In this document: piece by piece, positions 26,716 through 39,300 of the stretch
How the letters are laid out: every line of letters begins with the position of its first letter
How positions within the stretch are numbered: the stretch's first letter is position 1
From: Paramecium octaurelia
Taxonomy: Eukaryota > Ciliophora > Oligohymenophorea > Peniculida > Parameciidae
Assembly (NCBI GenBank): GCA_905182995.1
Contig: CAJJDP010000003.1
Coordinates: 625,820 to 689,819 of the forward strand
Direction of reading: 5' to 3'
DNA length: 64,000 nt
Made by a program: the position numbers and the translations under genes
The notes under the pieces: model-generated
The model's database searches: none
The model's input: the letters and a program-made list of their open reading frames with translations, nothing else
Told to the model about the DNA's origin: nothing

Positions 26716-28503
26716 ATGGATAATTGCTGTGGAATTATGATGATGCAGTCATCACATCCTTCATTTATAAATCAGTATAAAAATATGGTCATTACAACTC
26801 AGATTACAGAATCTGTGTTTCATTCACAATCATGCTCCTTTCATCCACTTACTTAAAATCATACATTAATCTTAACTTCTGGATATTTATTAGCTCAATT
26901 TGCTGAGGACATTAATACTTTTGATATTGATTAAATCAAAAAGCATGTAAAATTTGGTTTACTAAAAGAACAAAATAAGTTTGTTGAATTAAATCTTCTA
27001 TGCTTAACGTATGAAAAATCAATTGTTAATTGTTTAAATCAATATGATATTGATAGGCATGTTGGATATATCTTATATTTAGAAATGCTGAATTAAAAAG
27101 ATACTTTAATAATACCTAAATATATTGATGGTCCCCTCAAAGAAGGTCAATAATTGATATCGATTAGTTCTCCATTTGCAATATAAGGTTAAGAAATGTA
27201 TAAAAACTACTTTAAGAAGGCAATCATATCTTAAATCATTACAAACAATTAATTTGAACAATCGTTAATAGTCTTAGACCTAATTAGTTAAACTGGATAA
27301 GAAGGAGGGGCTATATTTAATTCAAATGGAGAATATGTAGGTATGATTCTCTAAAATGTGTAAATTGGTTAAGCTTATAATCGCTATTTCACATTTTGTC
27401 TGAATTGGAAAGTTATAAATTCTATTTTTTAATCAAATTTCAATTTACTATCAATACAGTAATTGTTTTCATAATCATTATTAATTGATAAAATGGTTTA
27501 GGCATCAAATTTTGTTCAATCTGATTTTGGTCAAATAGGCAGTGCAGTTATTATTAATGACAAGAAAAACCAAATAAGCTATATATTAACTGCTTCAAAT
27601 TTCCTTATAAATAATGAAAAAGACTCGAAAATCTTAGTAGGGTTGAATTAAGAGAAAGCTTTCCTTCTACAGGATTTTAAACAATCATTTAATATGACTT
27701 TAGCAAAATGTGGAGTATATTTATAAAGTAGTTTATTTATAGAAGACTTTATTGATTATAAGGAATTAGAAATTGGATAGCCTGTTTATTTGATTTGTTA
27801 TTAAGAAGGAGTATTTCAAAATCAGCCAAATATTTCAAGAGGGCGAATATTGAAATTACTTAAAAACGAGTAAAATGAAAATTCTACTCTCATAACTAAT
27901 TGCTACGTCAAAAATAGTTTAAATGGAGGAGGATTGTTTTCAGAGTAAGGAAAACTAATAGGAATATTATCAAATGTTGTTAATTATATGAGCGAAGGAA
28001 TAAGTTGTGAGTTAACTATTTTCACACCAATTTTATTATTTGATTAATTATTCAAAGATTTATATTACTTAAAGTAACAATAATTCATAAAATAGATAAA
28101 TTACAGAGTTTACATTATAAAAGTTGAGAATGATTTAAAAATTGAGCAGCCATCCTTCTTATGTATAAAGCTAATTTGGTTAACAAAACCCTAAATTATG
28201 ATAATTAATTTTTGGTATTCAACAATATTAAAAGGTTATTTAAATCTATTCTTTGAAACTATATGTGCAAAATTCTATTTTTTTTGCTAAATCATTTTTG
28301 GTATTAAACTATGCGTAGTCCCTTTAAAATCTAAATAAGTTTCTAGTAAAGTTATTTTATTGAAATTAACTCTCCTTTATTTGAAATAATCATTAGAATA
28401 ACTTCAACAATATTATAATTATGCTGTATTTTAAGATTTGTTGTTAACTTATTTTAAATCTATCCTTAATAAAGAGTTTTAGAATCAAGTTTTAGTGTTT
28501 TGA
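26716..28503 (+). CDS. TYSND1-like tandem trypsin-fold protein with degenerate active sites
   Basis: 595 residues, single exon. Two trypsin-like halves are recognisable. The first has HTLILTSGYLLAQF where the active-site His strand would be, and TGQEGGAIFNSNGEYVGMIL where the GNSGG nucleophile motif would be. The second has YILTASNFL and SLNGGGLFSEQGKLIGILS. In neither half is the catalytic Ser present (Glu and Gly instead), nor an obvious His. The layout and the N-terminal Cys/Ser-rich start resemble the peroxisomal processing protease TYSND1. With these changes it is probably a pseudo-protease acting as a binding protein. The last ~150 residues are Leu/Phe-rich and match no protease region, so the true end could lie earlier. 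It is 33 bp from WDR7-like and 120 bp from the pseudokinase. Confidence 0.7.
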
Positions 28504-28623
28504 TTTATTCATAAATCTGTAGATTAATACTTTCTAACAAGAAAATTGTTACAGTCATACCTTCTATTAAGCGTACTTTAAAATTGGTACTTCTATTTCA
28601 ATTCTTAAAATTAGCAAGAAGTC

Positions 28624-30249
28624 ATGAAGTTTTAAATTAAGAATAAAAGGAATTAATATGTTTTTATAATTAATTATATAAATAGTTAAATTATTATTTT
28701 ACTGTTAAATTCAAGTTATGGATCTTTCTCAATACAATTTAGTATAAATGATTATCAATTTATATAGGTTGATGAAAACTCAGATTATATAATTCTACAG
28801 CATAATTCAAACAGCCTGTTATATGTTTATAAAGAATATGAAATACCAAAATTTATTGGGAAAAAACAAATACTCCCCAATTCTTAGTTGATAGAGATTT
28901 TGGAGAATAGGAAATAATTAGATTCTCTAAATTTACTGTAACTCACAGATTATGTCATAACATCAAAATTATGCTTATTATATGAATAATACATTAAAAA
29001 CTTTGAGGAAGAATTATCAAAGCGTAGGAACACAAATTAATATTGGTCAGAAGAAGAACTTTATAACACTTTTCAAGCATGCTTGTCTGCGATGAAATCA
29101 TTTCATGATGTAAATATATAATTTTCAGAATAGTTTGGATTGTCCCATACTTGTATAAGTCCAAATTCAATAGTGTTTAGTTAAGATTCGCAAGTGAAAT
29201 TGGCAGATCATTTTGTTGTTACATAATAATTCAAGAGGAACTACTCCCATGTTCCAGATAATGAAGAGTATGGTTATTGGTCACCTGAAATAATTAATGA
29301 ATTTGAAGGGTGGAAATAAAAATACGAAACAATTGAAGCAGATATATGGGCACTAGGAATCGTATTTTTAGAAGCTATGACCTTAAAATCTGGTTACGAC
29401 TTTTATTTTATAGATGACAACAATAAATTATACATTGATTACTAATTACTCTAAGATAATTTCGATGCAGCCAAAGAATACTATTCTTAAGAATTAATAA
29501 CTTTGGTTTAAATAATGCTCACTATTGATCCATAGGAAAGAACTTGGGAAAATATAATTGAACAGAATATTCGAATATAAGATGCATAACAATAACAAAT
29601 TCATCCTTAAATATAACCAATTCCTGAAGAAAGTGAGGAAGAGAGTATCATCTAAGAGAAGGCAGGTTGTGATAAAACGAAGTTGTTGAATATGTTAGAG
29701 AGCTGTCTAATAAAATCAAGACAATTAATTAAAGAAAATGAAAGTAGAAAGTCTAAAAGACCTAGTTAAGATAATATAACTTGCAGTTAATCAAGTCCTC
29801 AAAAAGAAAAGGAAGACGTTAATTCTAGTTTATTAATGCTTATGAAAGGAAAACATTCGAAGAAAAATTCTACTGACTCTGGTGGATCAATTCTTAAAGA
29901 AATTCCTTAGAACAAATAAAAATAAAGACAGAAGTCTCAATAAGATATTTTTGAAAAAATAGTTTTACAGAATCCAATAATTTAGGATTAAAACATTATG
30001 GATCCCAATGATTTATCCAATTTGATGTAAATTTATAAGTCGTATAATGGAGAAGGAAAAAATAAAATGATGCATGGCAAAGGTCATCTTGTATTTTAGA
30101 ATGGAGCTGTTTTATAAGGGTAAATTGTATTATGATTTTATATTAGAACCTTTCAAGATGGCAAAGTCAATGGTTATGGAATCTTACTAATAAATGGATA
30201 AATAATAGTTGGGCATTGGGAAAATAACATCTTGGTTCAAATTATGTGA
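28624..30249 (+). CDS. Pseudokinase with C-terminal MORN repeats
   Basis: 532 residues with one intron at 30120-30146 (27 nt). The middle has a kinase C-lobe shape: a helix like alpha-E (LYNTFQACLSAMKSFHDVN), a catalytic-loop equivalent SHTCISPNSIVF without the HRD Asp, KLADHF in place of DFG, GYWSPEI for the APE motif and ETIEADIWALGIVFLEAMT for helix F. The glycine loop and VAIK lysine are not recognisable. Without the HRD and DFG aspartates it should not phosphorylate. A Ser/Gln/Lys-rich linker leads to at least two MORN motifs (MHGKGHLVFQNGAVLQG, VNGYGILLINGQIIVGHW), joined exactly by the intron. MORN repeats bind membranes or scaffold partners. The start codon is uncertain because upstream sequence stays open. 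Confidence 0.78.
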
Positions 30250-30360
30250 AATATCTTAGATTTATATATATATATAAATAATTTTATTATATTTGATAAT
30301 TTAATGCCAACTTCTTAACCACTGAAATGAATTTACTTAATTTTATTAATTATTTTATTT

Positions 30361-33300
30361 ATGCTACCTCCACAACAAAGTTCTGTAGAGGCGCAAGCTA
30401 ATCTGTTTGAAAATGAACAAAATTAACAATTATAATAAAGTTTAGAATTAAAGATGAATATTATTCTAATGGCTACAGAGATTGAGAGATTACATAAAAT
30501 TTTAATATCCAAGAAGGATTATTTCGAAAAAAAAATATAAGATTTAATTGATAGAGGTATTATATCAAAAATAATTGTTAGAGCTCTAAGACAAGGAATA
30601 AATTGCAAAATAAGCATAAGCCATTACTGAATTAAATAAACAAATTCAATAGAAGAATGACCTCATTTCTTAAATTTTGCAAGAAAAGTAACCTTAAATA
30701 TCATTATTTAGGTCTCAATAAGAAATGAATCTATTAATAAGTTAACAATTATTTGTAATCAATACATAATATAAAAATGCTGAAATTTAGATATAATAAT
30801 TGTAAAAAGAAAATTAACTTTTAAAACAATAGTTTGAAGATGCTCCATCTTTGAGGTAAAAACTATACGACTTGGAGTAATGGTATGCTAAATTAATACA
30901 TGAAAAAAACGAAGAAATTAATTTACTGAAAACTCATTAACCTCATATAGTTTAACATGCACCTCAATTAAACATCATTAATTAACTTTTAGATTAAAAA
31001 GAAAGGGAATTGCTCTAATGGTAATATAGTTCATAATAAGTGAATTTATATCGTGAAAACTAAAGATTAACATAAGAGCTTAAATTTTTAAATGATAAAT
31101 TGAATTTGCTATTATTCGACAATGAACATTTAAATAAAAGATTAGTAGACATATAATCACATCCCTCTAACCAAACTACATAACCATAGTATGCAACACT
31201 CAGAGGAGACTCCTAATGTACAGCTCCAATATTGCACGATATTTTGGCTACAAAAACACCTAGAAGATATAAATAACAGTTCTAATCAATCCTTCCTACA
31301 GATTTCACAAATTCATCATTATTAAGCTACAGAATAATAAAAAGGCCTCAGTCAGTTGGATCAGGAAGCTCAATTCACTTCTTAGGATAGCCTCCCTAAA
31401 TAGCCCATCCTTAGAACTAATATTCTCCAAGATATTCTAGAAAATCCTTATAAAATCATTATACTTAATTCAATGAATTATTAAGATAAACTTAGATTAT
31501 TTAGAATCAACCTATTCTTACTATTTAAAATATAGAAACCCAAATTTAGTTATTGAATCATATGTTATTAATTAAAAGATAAGAATTACCAACACAAACT
31601 ACTCCTCCAAGAAAAATTTATAGAATTTTGAAAACTTAAGGAAATGAGAGAACGTCAAGTCCAAACTACACACCTCCTCAATAAATTTTCATGAAATAAC
31701 CAATTAATTTATTATAATAAAAAATTCAACCCTCTTAATAACAATTTATTCCTTAAACAGCTAGATTATTCCCTCAAAATTAGTTGCAAGTTCCTAACAA
31801 TATTATTAAATACCGATCATTTTCAGCTGAAACTAAAAGAGAACTTTCTCCTAATGCTGTCTAATATTAATAGTAAATAATCCCACAAACTTCAATATTT
31901 TTCAATATGCCATAACACGCTCATCAAATACAATATAAATGCTCTCCAATATAAAGAAACATTCCATAATAAAATTTGCAAAACACAATTCCTAAATAGA
32001 CATAAAGAAGTGTTTCACCTTAGCCTGTTTAATATATGCCATATTAAACATAACCACAAGCACCATAAACTATTAGATTTTAAGATTTGAAATAATATCA
32101 TTCAGTAAATATGCAACCCCTTTAACAATATTAAGATCCATAATAACATTTCATTTAATAATAATAAAATCTTGTTAATTGCAATTTGATTTCATAATCC
32201 TAACCATACCTTCCCACTCAATTTGGAGCATATCCACAAAACCCAAGCGATTAAAATAAATCTCCCATACATGTTTTAGCTTATCCATATGATTACTCTC
32301 CATAAGATCCAGAAAATCTAAATAAGACCAGACAACTTTAAAAACCTATATCATAAAATCCTAATGGATTATTCATGACTCCAAACGCTGTCAGAAAGCC
32401 AGTAATATCTAATAGCAATTCTTCCTAACCATTTTCATAAGTGAGAGTCAAGAGAGAAGCACAAGAACCTTTGAGTGTACGAAAATAAAAGGGACCTTCA
32501 CATTAGAGTAATAAATCTCTTCCCGCCTAAATTTTATAATCCACACCTGTAGACAGTTCTTAAGTTGAACCCTTTGAATTATGCAATGCACCATAAGAAC
32601 CAGACGAATAAGATAAAGAACCTTTAAAACCAGAAGAAATCTAAAAATCTCCTTAACTTTAAGATCCATCTGAATAAACTAAACCTAAAGCTGATTCTTA
32701 GGAATAACCTATTGAATAACCTAAATAGGAAGAATAATTTTAATAACCTTAAAATCCTAGTGATTAAGATAAAAAAAACCCTCAAAATCCAGAAAATTTA
32801 TATAAGAAGCCCCAAAATCCTTATATCCTGTTAAATAAACCATAAGATCCAAATAATTTGATGAGTAAACCAAATTAGAACTCTTAATTGTCCAGTGGAT
32901 AACCTATTCCTTAAATTTCAGATAATCAAAAGGATGATACTTCACAACCTGAAAATCAAAAACAAAGTTAGCCAGCTAGTGTTAGAAAGGGCTTAGACAA
33001 TAAAAAAGACCCTCTCCTTCAAAATCCTGATGAGTTAAGAAAATATAAATAAGAATTGGACAGATTAAATGATTTATTAAGTTAAGCTAAATTGGAAAAT
33101 GAAAAACTTAAGGAAGCTTATTAACAAAATGATTTGAATTGGTAAAAATAATTCTAATAGAAATATACAGCTGCATTATAGCAGTTGTAATCATTTGAAA
33201 ATAAGTTGGCCATTCAAAATAGAGAGTATAATTAAAATATTGAAAAATAAAAATCTAATTTGAATTCACTACAATCAAAGTTTGATGAATAAAAGATACT

Positions 33301-36300
33301 TATTGAGAAGTAAAAGAATGAAATAAATTAATTGAAGCAAAATTAAGATGACAAAAGTAAGAAGGCTGTTTAAAATGAAGTTTAAAAGGACGATCTGCAG
33401 AAACAATTAACAGATCTTTAAAAGTAAATTGCTGACTTATAAACCAAACTAAAAATCTAAAATGATGCTTAAAAGTAAAATCTAAACAAAATAGCTTAGT
33501 AAGATGAAAATATATCTAATTAAGAAAAACAATTAAAACAATAAACTTAAAAATATTCAGAATTAAATGCAGATTATATTCAGCTTAAATAAAAATATGA
33601 TTAAGTATAAAAAGAATCGACTTCTTCTAAATTAGCTCAATCAAAGGAAATAAATTTATATTAATAATAAATTACTTAACTCTAATAGTAAATTAATGAA
33701 ACTACAAAATAACTAAAAGATAAAGTGAATTCACTTTAATCTCAATTATTGTTAGAACAAGAACAGCATTTAGTCCTTAAGAAATAGTATGAAAACCTTT
33801 AAAGAGATTTCAGCATACAAAAAACTTAAAACATTGAAATTTTGAATTAAAATAATACTTTAAGATTATAATCAACTGAAAAAGAATAGCAATTAAAAGA
33901 ACTTTAGATAAATTTTAATTCTAAGACTTAAATAATACAATAATTAGAAACTTAAGTTAAAGATCTATAAGCATAAAATATATCTACATCATAATAAGCT
34001 TAATCCTTAAATCAAATTTAGGTTGAGAATTTGAAAAAATAATTACAGTAAGAACAGTAAAGGACAAATGAATTAAACGAATAGATTTCTTAGTTTCAAC
34101 AATAGATTTTTACGTTAGACCAATAATTATAAACTCAAAAATTAACTAATATTAAGATAACAAAAGAAATTTAAAATAATAAAACAGTAATCTAAAAAGG
34201 TTCTTAGTAATAAAATCAATAATTGAGTAATGAAAATTTCGATTTATAATAAAAAATTACGTAATTAGAGTAATAATTATAAAGAGAAAGGGAAAATAAT
34301 AATAATTAAAGTTAATAATAAATTAAAGATATGTAAAATAAATATTAGATTATCATAACCAAATCTTAATAAGAAAATGAAGAATAAGCAAAGAATCTAA
34401 AATCTTAAATCGAACAACTCAAATTACAAAGCCAAAATCTCTCAAATTAGATTGTGGATATGAGATCTAATTATGAAATGTAAATCACAAAAACCACTTC
34501 AATGACATAATCAAAAGTTAATAATTTAGAAAAACAATTATTAATTGAAAAAGAGCAAAAGGAGAATTCATCTACTAGAATTATATAACTTGAAAAATAA
34601 CTAGCTGATTTGTAAAGCAATATTAAATAAGATTAAACAGATGAATTGAAGAGCAAAATAAATTCACTCGAAAATTAATTTTTGAAATTATAAAAAGAAA
34701 GAGATATTATATTATCTAGTAAATAAAGAGGGGAGGAAGAAATTAAAATACTCAATACTAGAATCGGTGAATTATCTAATAAAAACAATCAAAATGAAAT
34801 AGAATTGGCAAGTCTTAGATCTAAATAAAATAATTAGATTTCATCAGCCTAAAATTTGAGTACATTAAATTAATAAATTTTGGTTTTGTAACAAGAAAAG
34901 CAGTCTTAAACCAAAGATATGATGCTGTTGAGATAGCAAATTGAAAAGAGTAATTAAGACCATGAATACTAGTTAACTAAAATAAAGAGCGATTACAATA
35001 AAGATCTGGAGGCTATTAATAGAAAATAAAATGATGAAATTCTTAATCTATAAAATCGAATATAATTTGAAAAAAAAGAAAGAGAAGTTGATTAAAAAAG
35101 GAAAGCTCAAGCCGATGAATTGATTTCTTAACTTAACTAAGAAAAATAATTGTTTCAAGACTAGTTAAAAAAAGAAAGAATTTAAATAGAGTAACTATAG
35201 TTAGAAATCAATTAATTACATATGAACTAAAAAAACAATAAGGACGAACAAAATTTATTTTTATAATAGTAAATCATAAGCTCTAATAATTAGATGGACA
35301 GCTTAAAACTTACTATTTAAAAATTAAATAAAGAAATTGAAGGACTAAATTAATAGGTTTAGCAAATGAATATTTAAAGAAATGAATTAGAAAGTGAAAA
35401 TTTCAATTTAAAATAATAGATTTCATAAGCAAAAAATCAAGTTATTCTCTTTGAAAGGGAAAATAATGTTATCGAATTAAGATCAGTTGCTTATAACTCT
35501 GAAGATTAAATTTAAGATTTGACTTTAAAGTTAGAAAAGTAAATTAAAGAAACTGAAAAATACTAAAAAGATGCTTTCAATAATGATTAATTAGCTTAGT
35601 CCCTCCAAAAAAGATTGTCTGATATAAATTTGCAAAATTAAAAGATTAAGCAATAGTATGAAATATAAATATAGGAACTTATCAAGTAAATTAATGAAAA
35701 GGAAAGGCTATTATAATAAACACCAAAAAAAGTTTAAGAATTGCCATAGCTATAAAATACTCATTTAATTTAAGAAAACGAAGAATTGTTAATGAAGATT
35801 GGTTAATAAGAATAAATGATAAAGAATTTATAAGAAGAATATTATAAATAATAAGGTGAATTTCAAAAAATTACTAAAGAATATAATACTGTAATAAACC
35901 AGTCAGATAATACAGTGGTTACGATCACTTAATACTAATAGTAATCAGATAATATTAAAAGAAAAGATGATCTAATAAAATAGTTGTAGTAATAAATCTA
36001 TGATTTACAAAAGAAAATAGACTTTGATAGGAATAGGTACTAGGATGAAAATAATAGATTAACGATTAAAAATTAAGAATTATCAAACTAATTGTAAAAT
36101 AATCATAATAAATAAATAATTGAAGAAAATTTCATCTTGAAAAATCAGATACAATAATTACAATAAGAGTTAAATAATACACCAATTAAAGAAACTATCA
36201 TTTATTAATCTACCTCTCCATAAAAAAAAAGTGAAGATGATATTGCTAAATAAAAATAATAAATAAACTCGTTATAACTAAGAATGAATTAAATGACAAG

Positions 36301-39300
36301 TGATTATAATTTATTTGAGTAGTAAGCAGAACAGGAAAAACTTTAATTAGAAAAATAAATAAAGTAATTATAAGAAAACTAGTAAAAAATATAAAACGAA
36401 AATAACTTACTACAAAGACAGATTGAAACCTTATAGAGATAATTATAATAAATACAAAAGAATCGTTCGAACGAAATAAACCAAGAGTTAGAATTTGAAA
36501 ATAAAAAACTAAAATCATAACTTGAGATTAGTTAATTGTCATAAAAGTAACTTTAGGAAGAATTAATAACAGTTAAATCTTAAGTTATTTAGTGTAAAGA
36601 AAATTTAGAAGACGAATAAAATCAGAAAAAATAATTGAATCTTTAAATTATTCAATTAGAATAAAGAGTGTCCGAACTTAAAAAGCAAAACACTCCATAA
36701 ATTTCCATGAGAAGTGAAACTACAATTACAAGAGAGTTAAAATAAGACTCATTATTAGAGTAGAAAGTTAATTTATTGAATATAGAAAATGGTTCACTAA
36801 AAAAATAATTAGAAAATGTAGAAGCAGAATATATATAGAAATTAAAATTGTAGTAAGCATAAATTAAAGATTTAAACAATAAAGTAAAGGAACTAATGGA
36901 AGAATGTAGCAATAAAAGCAATATGTTAGAAGAAACAACATAAATTAGTATATCAAATGATTAATCAAGTGAAATTAGAAAATTAAAGGATGAAAAATTA
37001 TACTTACAGCAAGAAATGCAAAAATAATAATAATAATTTAAAAAATAAATAGAAAAAATATAAGATGACTATGAATTTAGAATAGAATAATTGAAAGTCA
37101 AAATAAGTGAATTAAAAGAATCTAAATAGGTTGAAATTAATGATGACAAAAGGCTTTTAAAAGAAAATTAAATGTTAGCTGACTAAATTAAACATTTGTA
37201 AAATGAACTTGTGATGGCGAGGTCTTAAATTTAAGATACTTAAGTAGTGAATATATAAAATGCAAACGATACTAATAAAGTGTAACAATTATAAAGAAAA
37301 AATGATGAATTGACATATTAATTGGAGAGATTTAAATAAAGTTAAGCAAATAATGAAGAAAGTCAAATAAAAGATAAATAATTACTAAATAATTAAATAA
37401 GATAACTTTAAAATGAGCTTTCAATCATTTAGAAAAACGAATCAAATATGTTAAAGGAGAAGTAAATACTAAATGATTAAATAAAATAACTGCAAAATGA
37501 GCTTTTGATCATTAAAAACAATGAACAAAGTCTATTAAAGGACAAATAATTATTAATTGATCAAACACGATAACTTTAAAATGAGGTTGCTGTTAGTAAA
37601 AGCTAAATTTAAGAGTATCAAATATCAATAACATAATATACAAATAATACTAATAAAGTGGAATTACTGTAAAAGAAAAATGATGAATTAACATATTAAT
37701 TGGAAAGATTTAAATAAAGTTAAACTAATAATGAACAAAGTTTATTAAAAGACAAATAATTACTCAGTGATCAATTAAGATAACTGTAAAATGAGCTTTT
37801 GATCATTAAAAACAACGAACAAAGTCTATTGAAGGACAAATAATTATTAATTGATCAAACACGATAACTTTAAAATGAGGTTGCTGTTAGTAAAAACTAA
37901 ATTTAAGAGTATAAAATATCAATAACATAGTATACAAATAATACTAATAAAGTGGAATTACTGTAAAAGAAAAATGATGAATTAACATATTAATTGGAAA
38001 GATTTAAATAAAGTTAAACTAATAATGAACAAAGTTTATTAAAAGACAAATAATTACTCAGTGATCAATTAAGATAACTGTAAAATGAGCTTTCGATTAT
38101 TAAAAACAACGAATAAAGTTTATTAAAAGACAAATAATTATTAATTGATCAAACACGATAACTTTAAAATGAGGTTGCTGTTAGTAAAAACTAAATTTAA
38201 GAGTATCAAATATCAATAACATAATATACAAATAATACTAATAAAGTGGAATTACTGTAAAAGAAAAATGATGAATTAACATATTAATTGGAAAGATTTA
38301 AATAAAGTTAAACTAATAATGAACAAAGTTTATTAAAAGACAAGTAATTACTCAGTGATCAATTAAGATAACTGTAAAATGAGCTTTCGATCATTAAAAA
38401 CAATGAACAAAATCTATTAAAGGACAAGTAATTATTAATTGATCAATTACAATAATAATAAAATGAGCTTTTAATCATTAAAAGCAATGAAAAAAGTTTA
38501 TTAAAAGACAAATAAATACTAAATGATTAATTAAGATAACTAAAAAATGAATTATCTCTTTGTAAAAACAATGAATCATGTTTATTAATGGATAAATAAT
38601 TCCTTAATGATCAAATAATGCAGCTATAAAAGGATATTTCTTTTTCAAAATCTCAAATTTAAGAGTTTTAATTATCAACTCCTTAAGATTTAATAGCAAT
38701 TTCTAAGTTTTAATCATTATCTTAGTAAAATACTGAATTAAAATAATAAATAGATTAACAAAATCTCTTTATTACTTAATACAACCAATAATTAAAGCTT
38801 GCCTAAACGAATTCTGATAAAAAAGAAGAAGAGTTAAATAATCTAAAATTAAATTTATAAAGTGTTCATGGTTAATTAATTTAATTATAAAAAGAGAGTA
38901 AAGTGAATCTGAAAAATGACAGTGAATACTTTTCTTAACTTTAGGATTAAATTTCTTAAAACTCTTTATTATCTAAATAATTTAAAGAAGAAAATGGGTT
39001 TTTAAAAAGATCCATTTTTGATAAAGAAAAAGAAATATAAAGTTTAAATACAATAGTAAATAATCTAGAGGGTTAAATTTTTGATATTAATTAATAAAAC
39101 TTGAAATTAGTTTAATAATTAAAAGATTAAGAATTACTTTACTGCAAATTATAAGAAAGTAAAGATTCTTACTCTCTAGATTCATCTAAAGACTTATAAA
39201 AATAATTAAGCATTAAATAATAGGAAATATAACATATCGATGCTGAAAATAAAAAATTACATAATAAGCTTTTATATAGCTAGGATTTTATTAAAAAATA

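Noticed and set aside
36246-36921. Minus-strand Phe/Ile-rich 'membrane' ORFs in the giant coiled-coil gene
   Set aside because: The antisense of Lys/Asn/Gln-rich codons always looks hydrophobic; the plus frame is continuous.
37500-38460. CRISPR-like or minisatellite array
   Set aside because: The units are 294 bp, in frame and coding inside a coiled-coil gene, with no spacer pattern.
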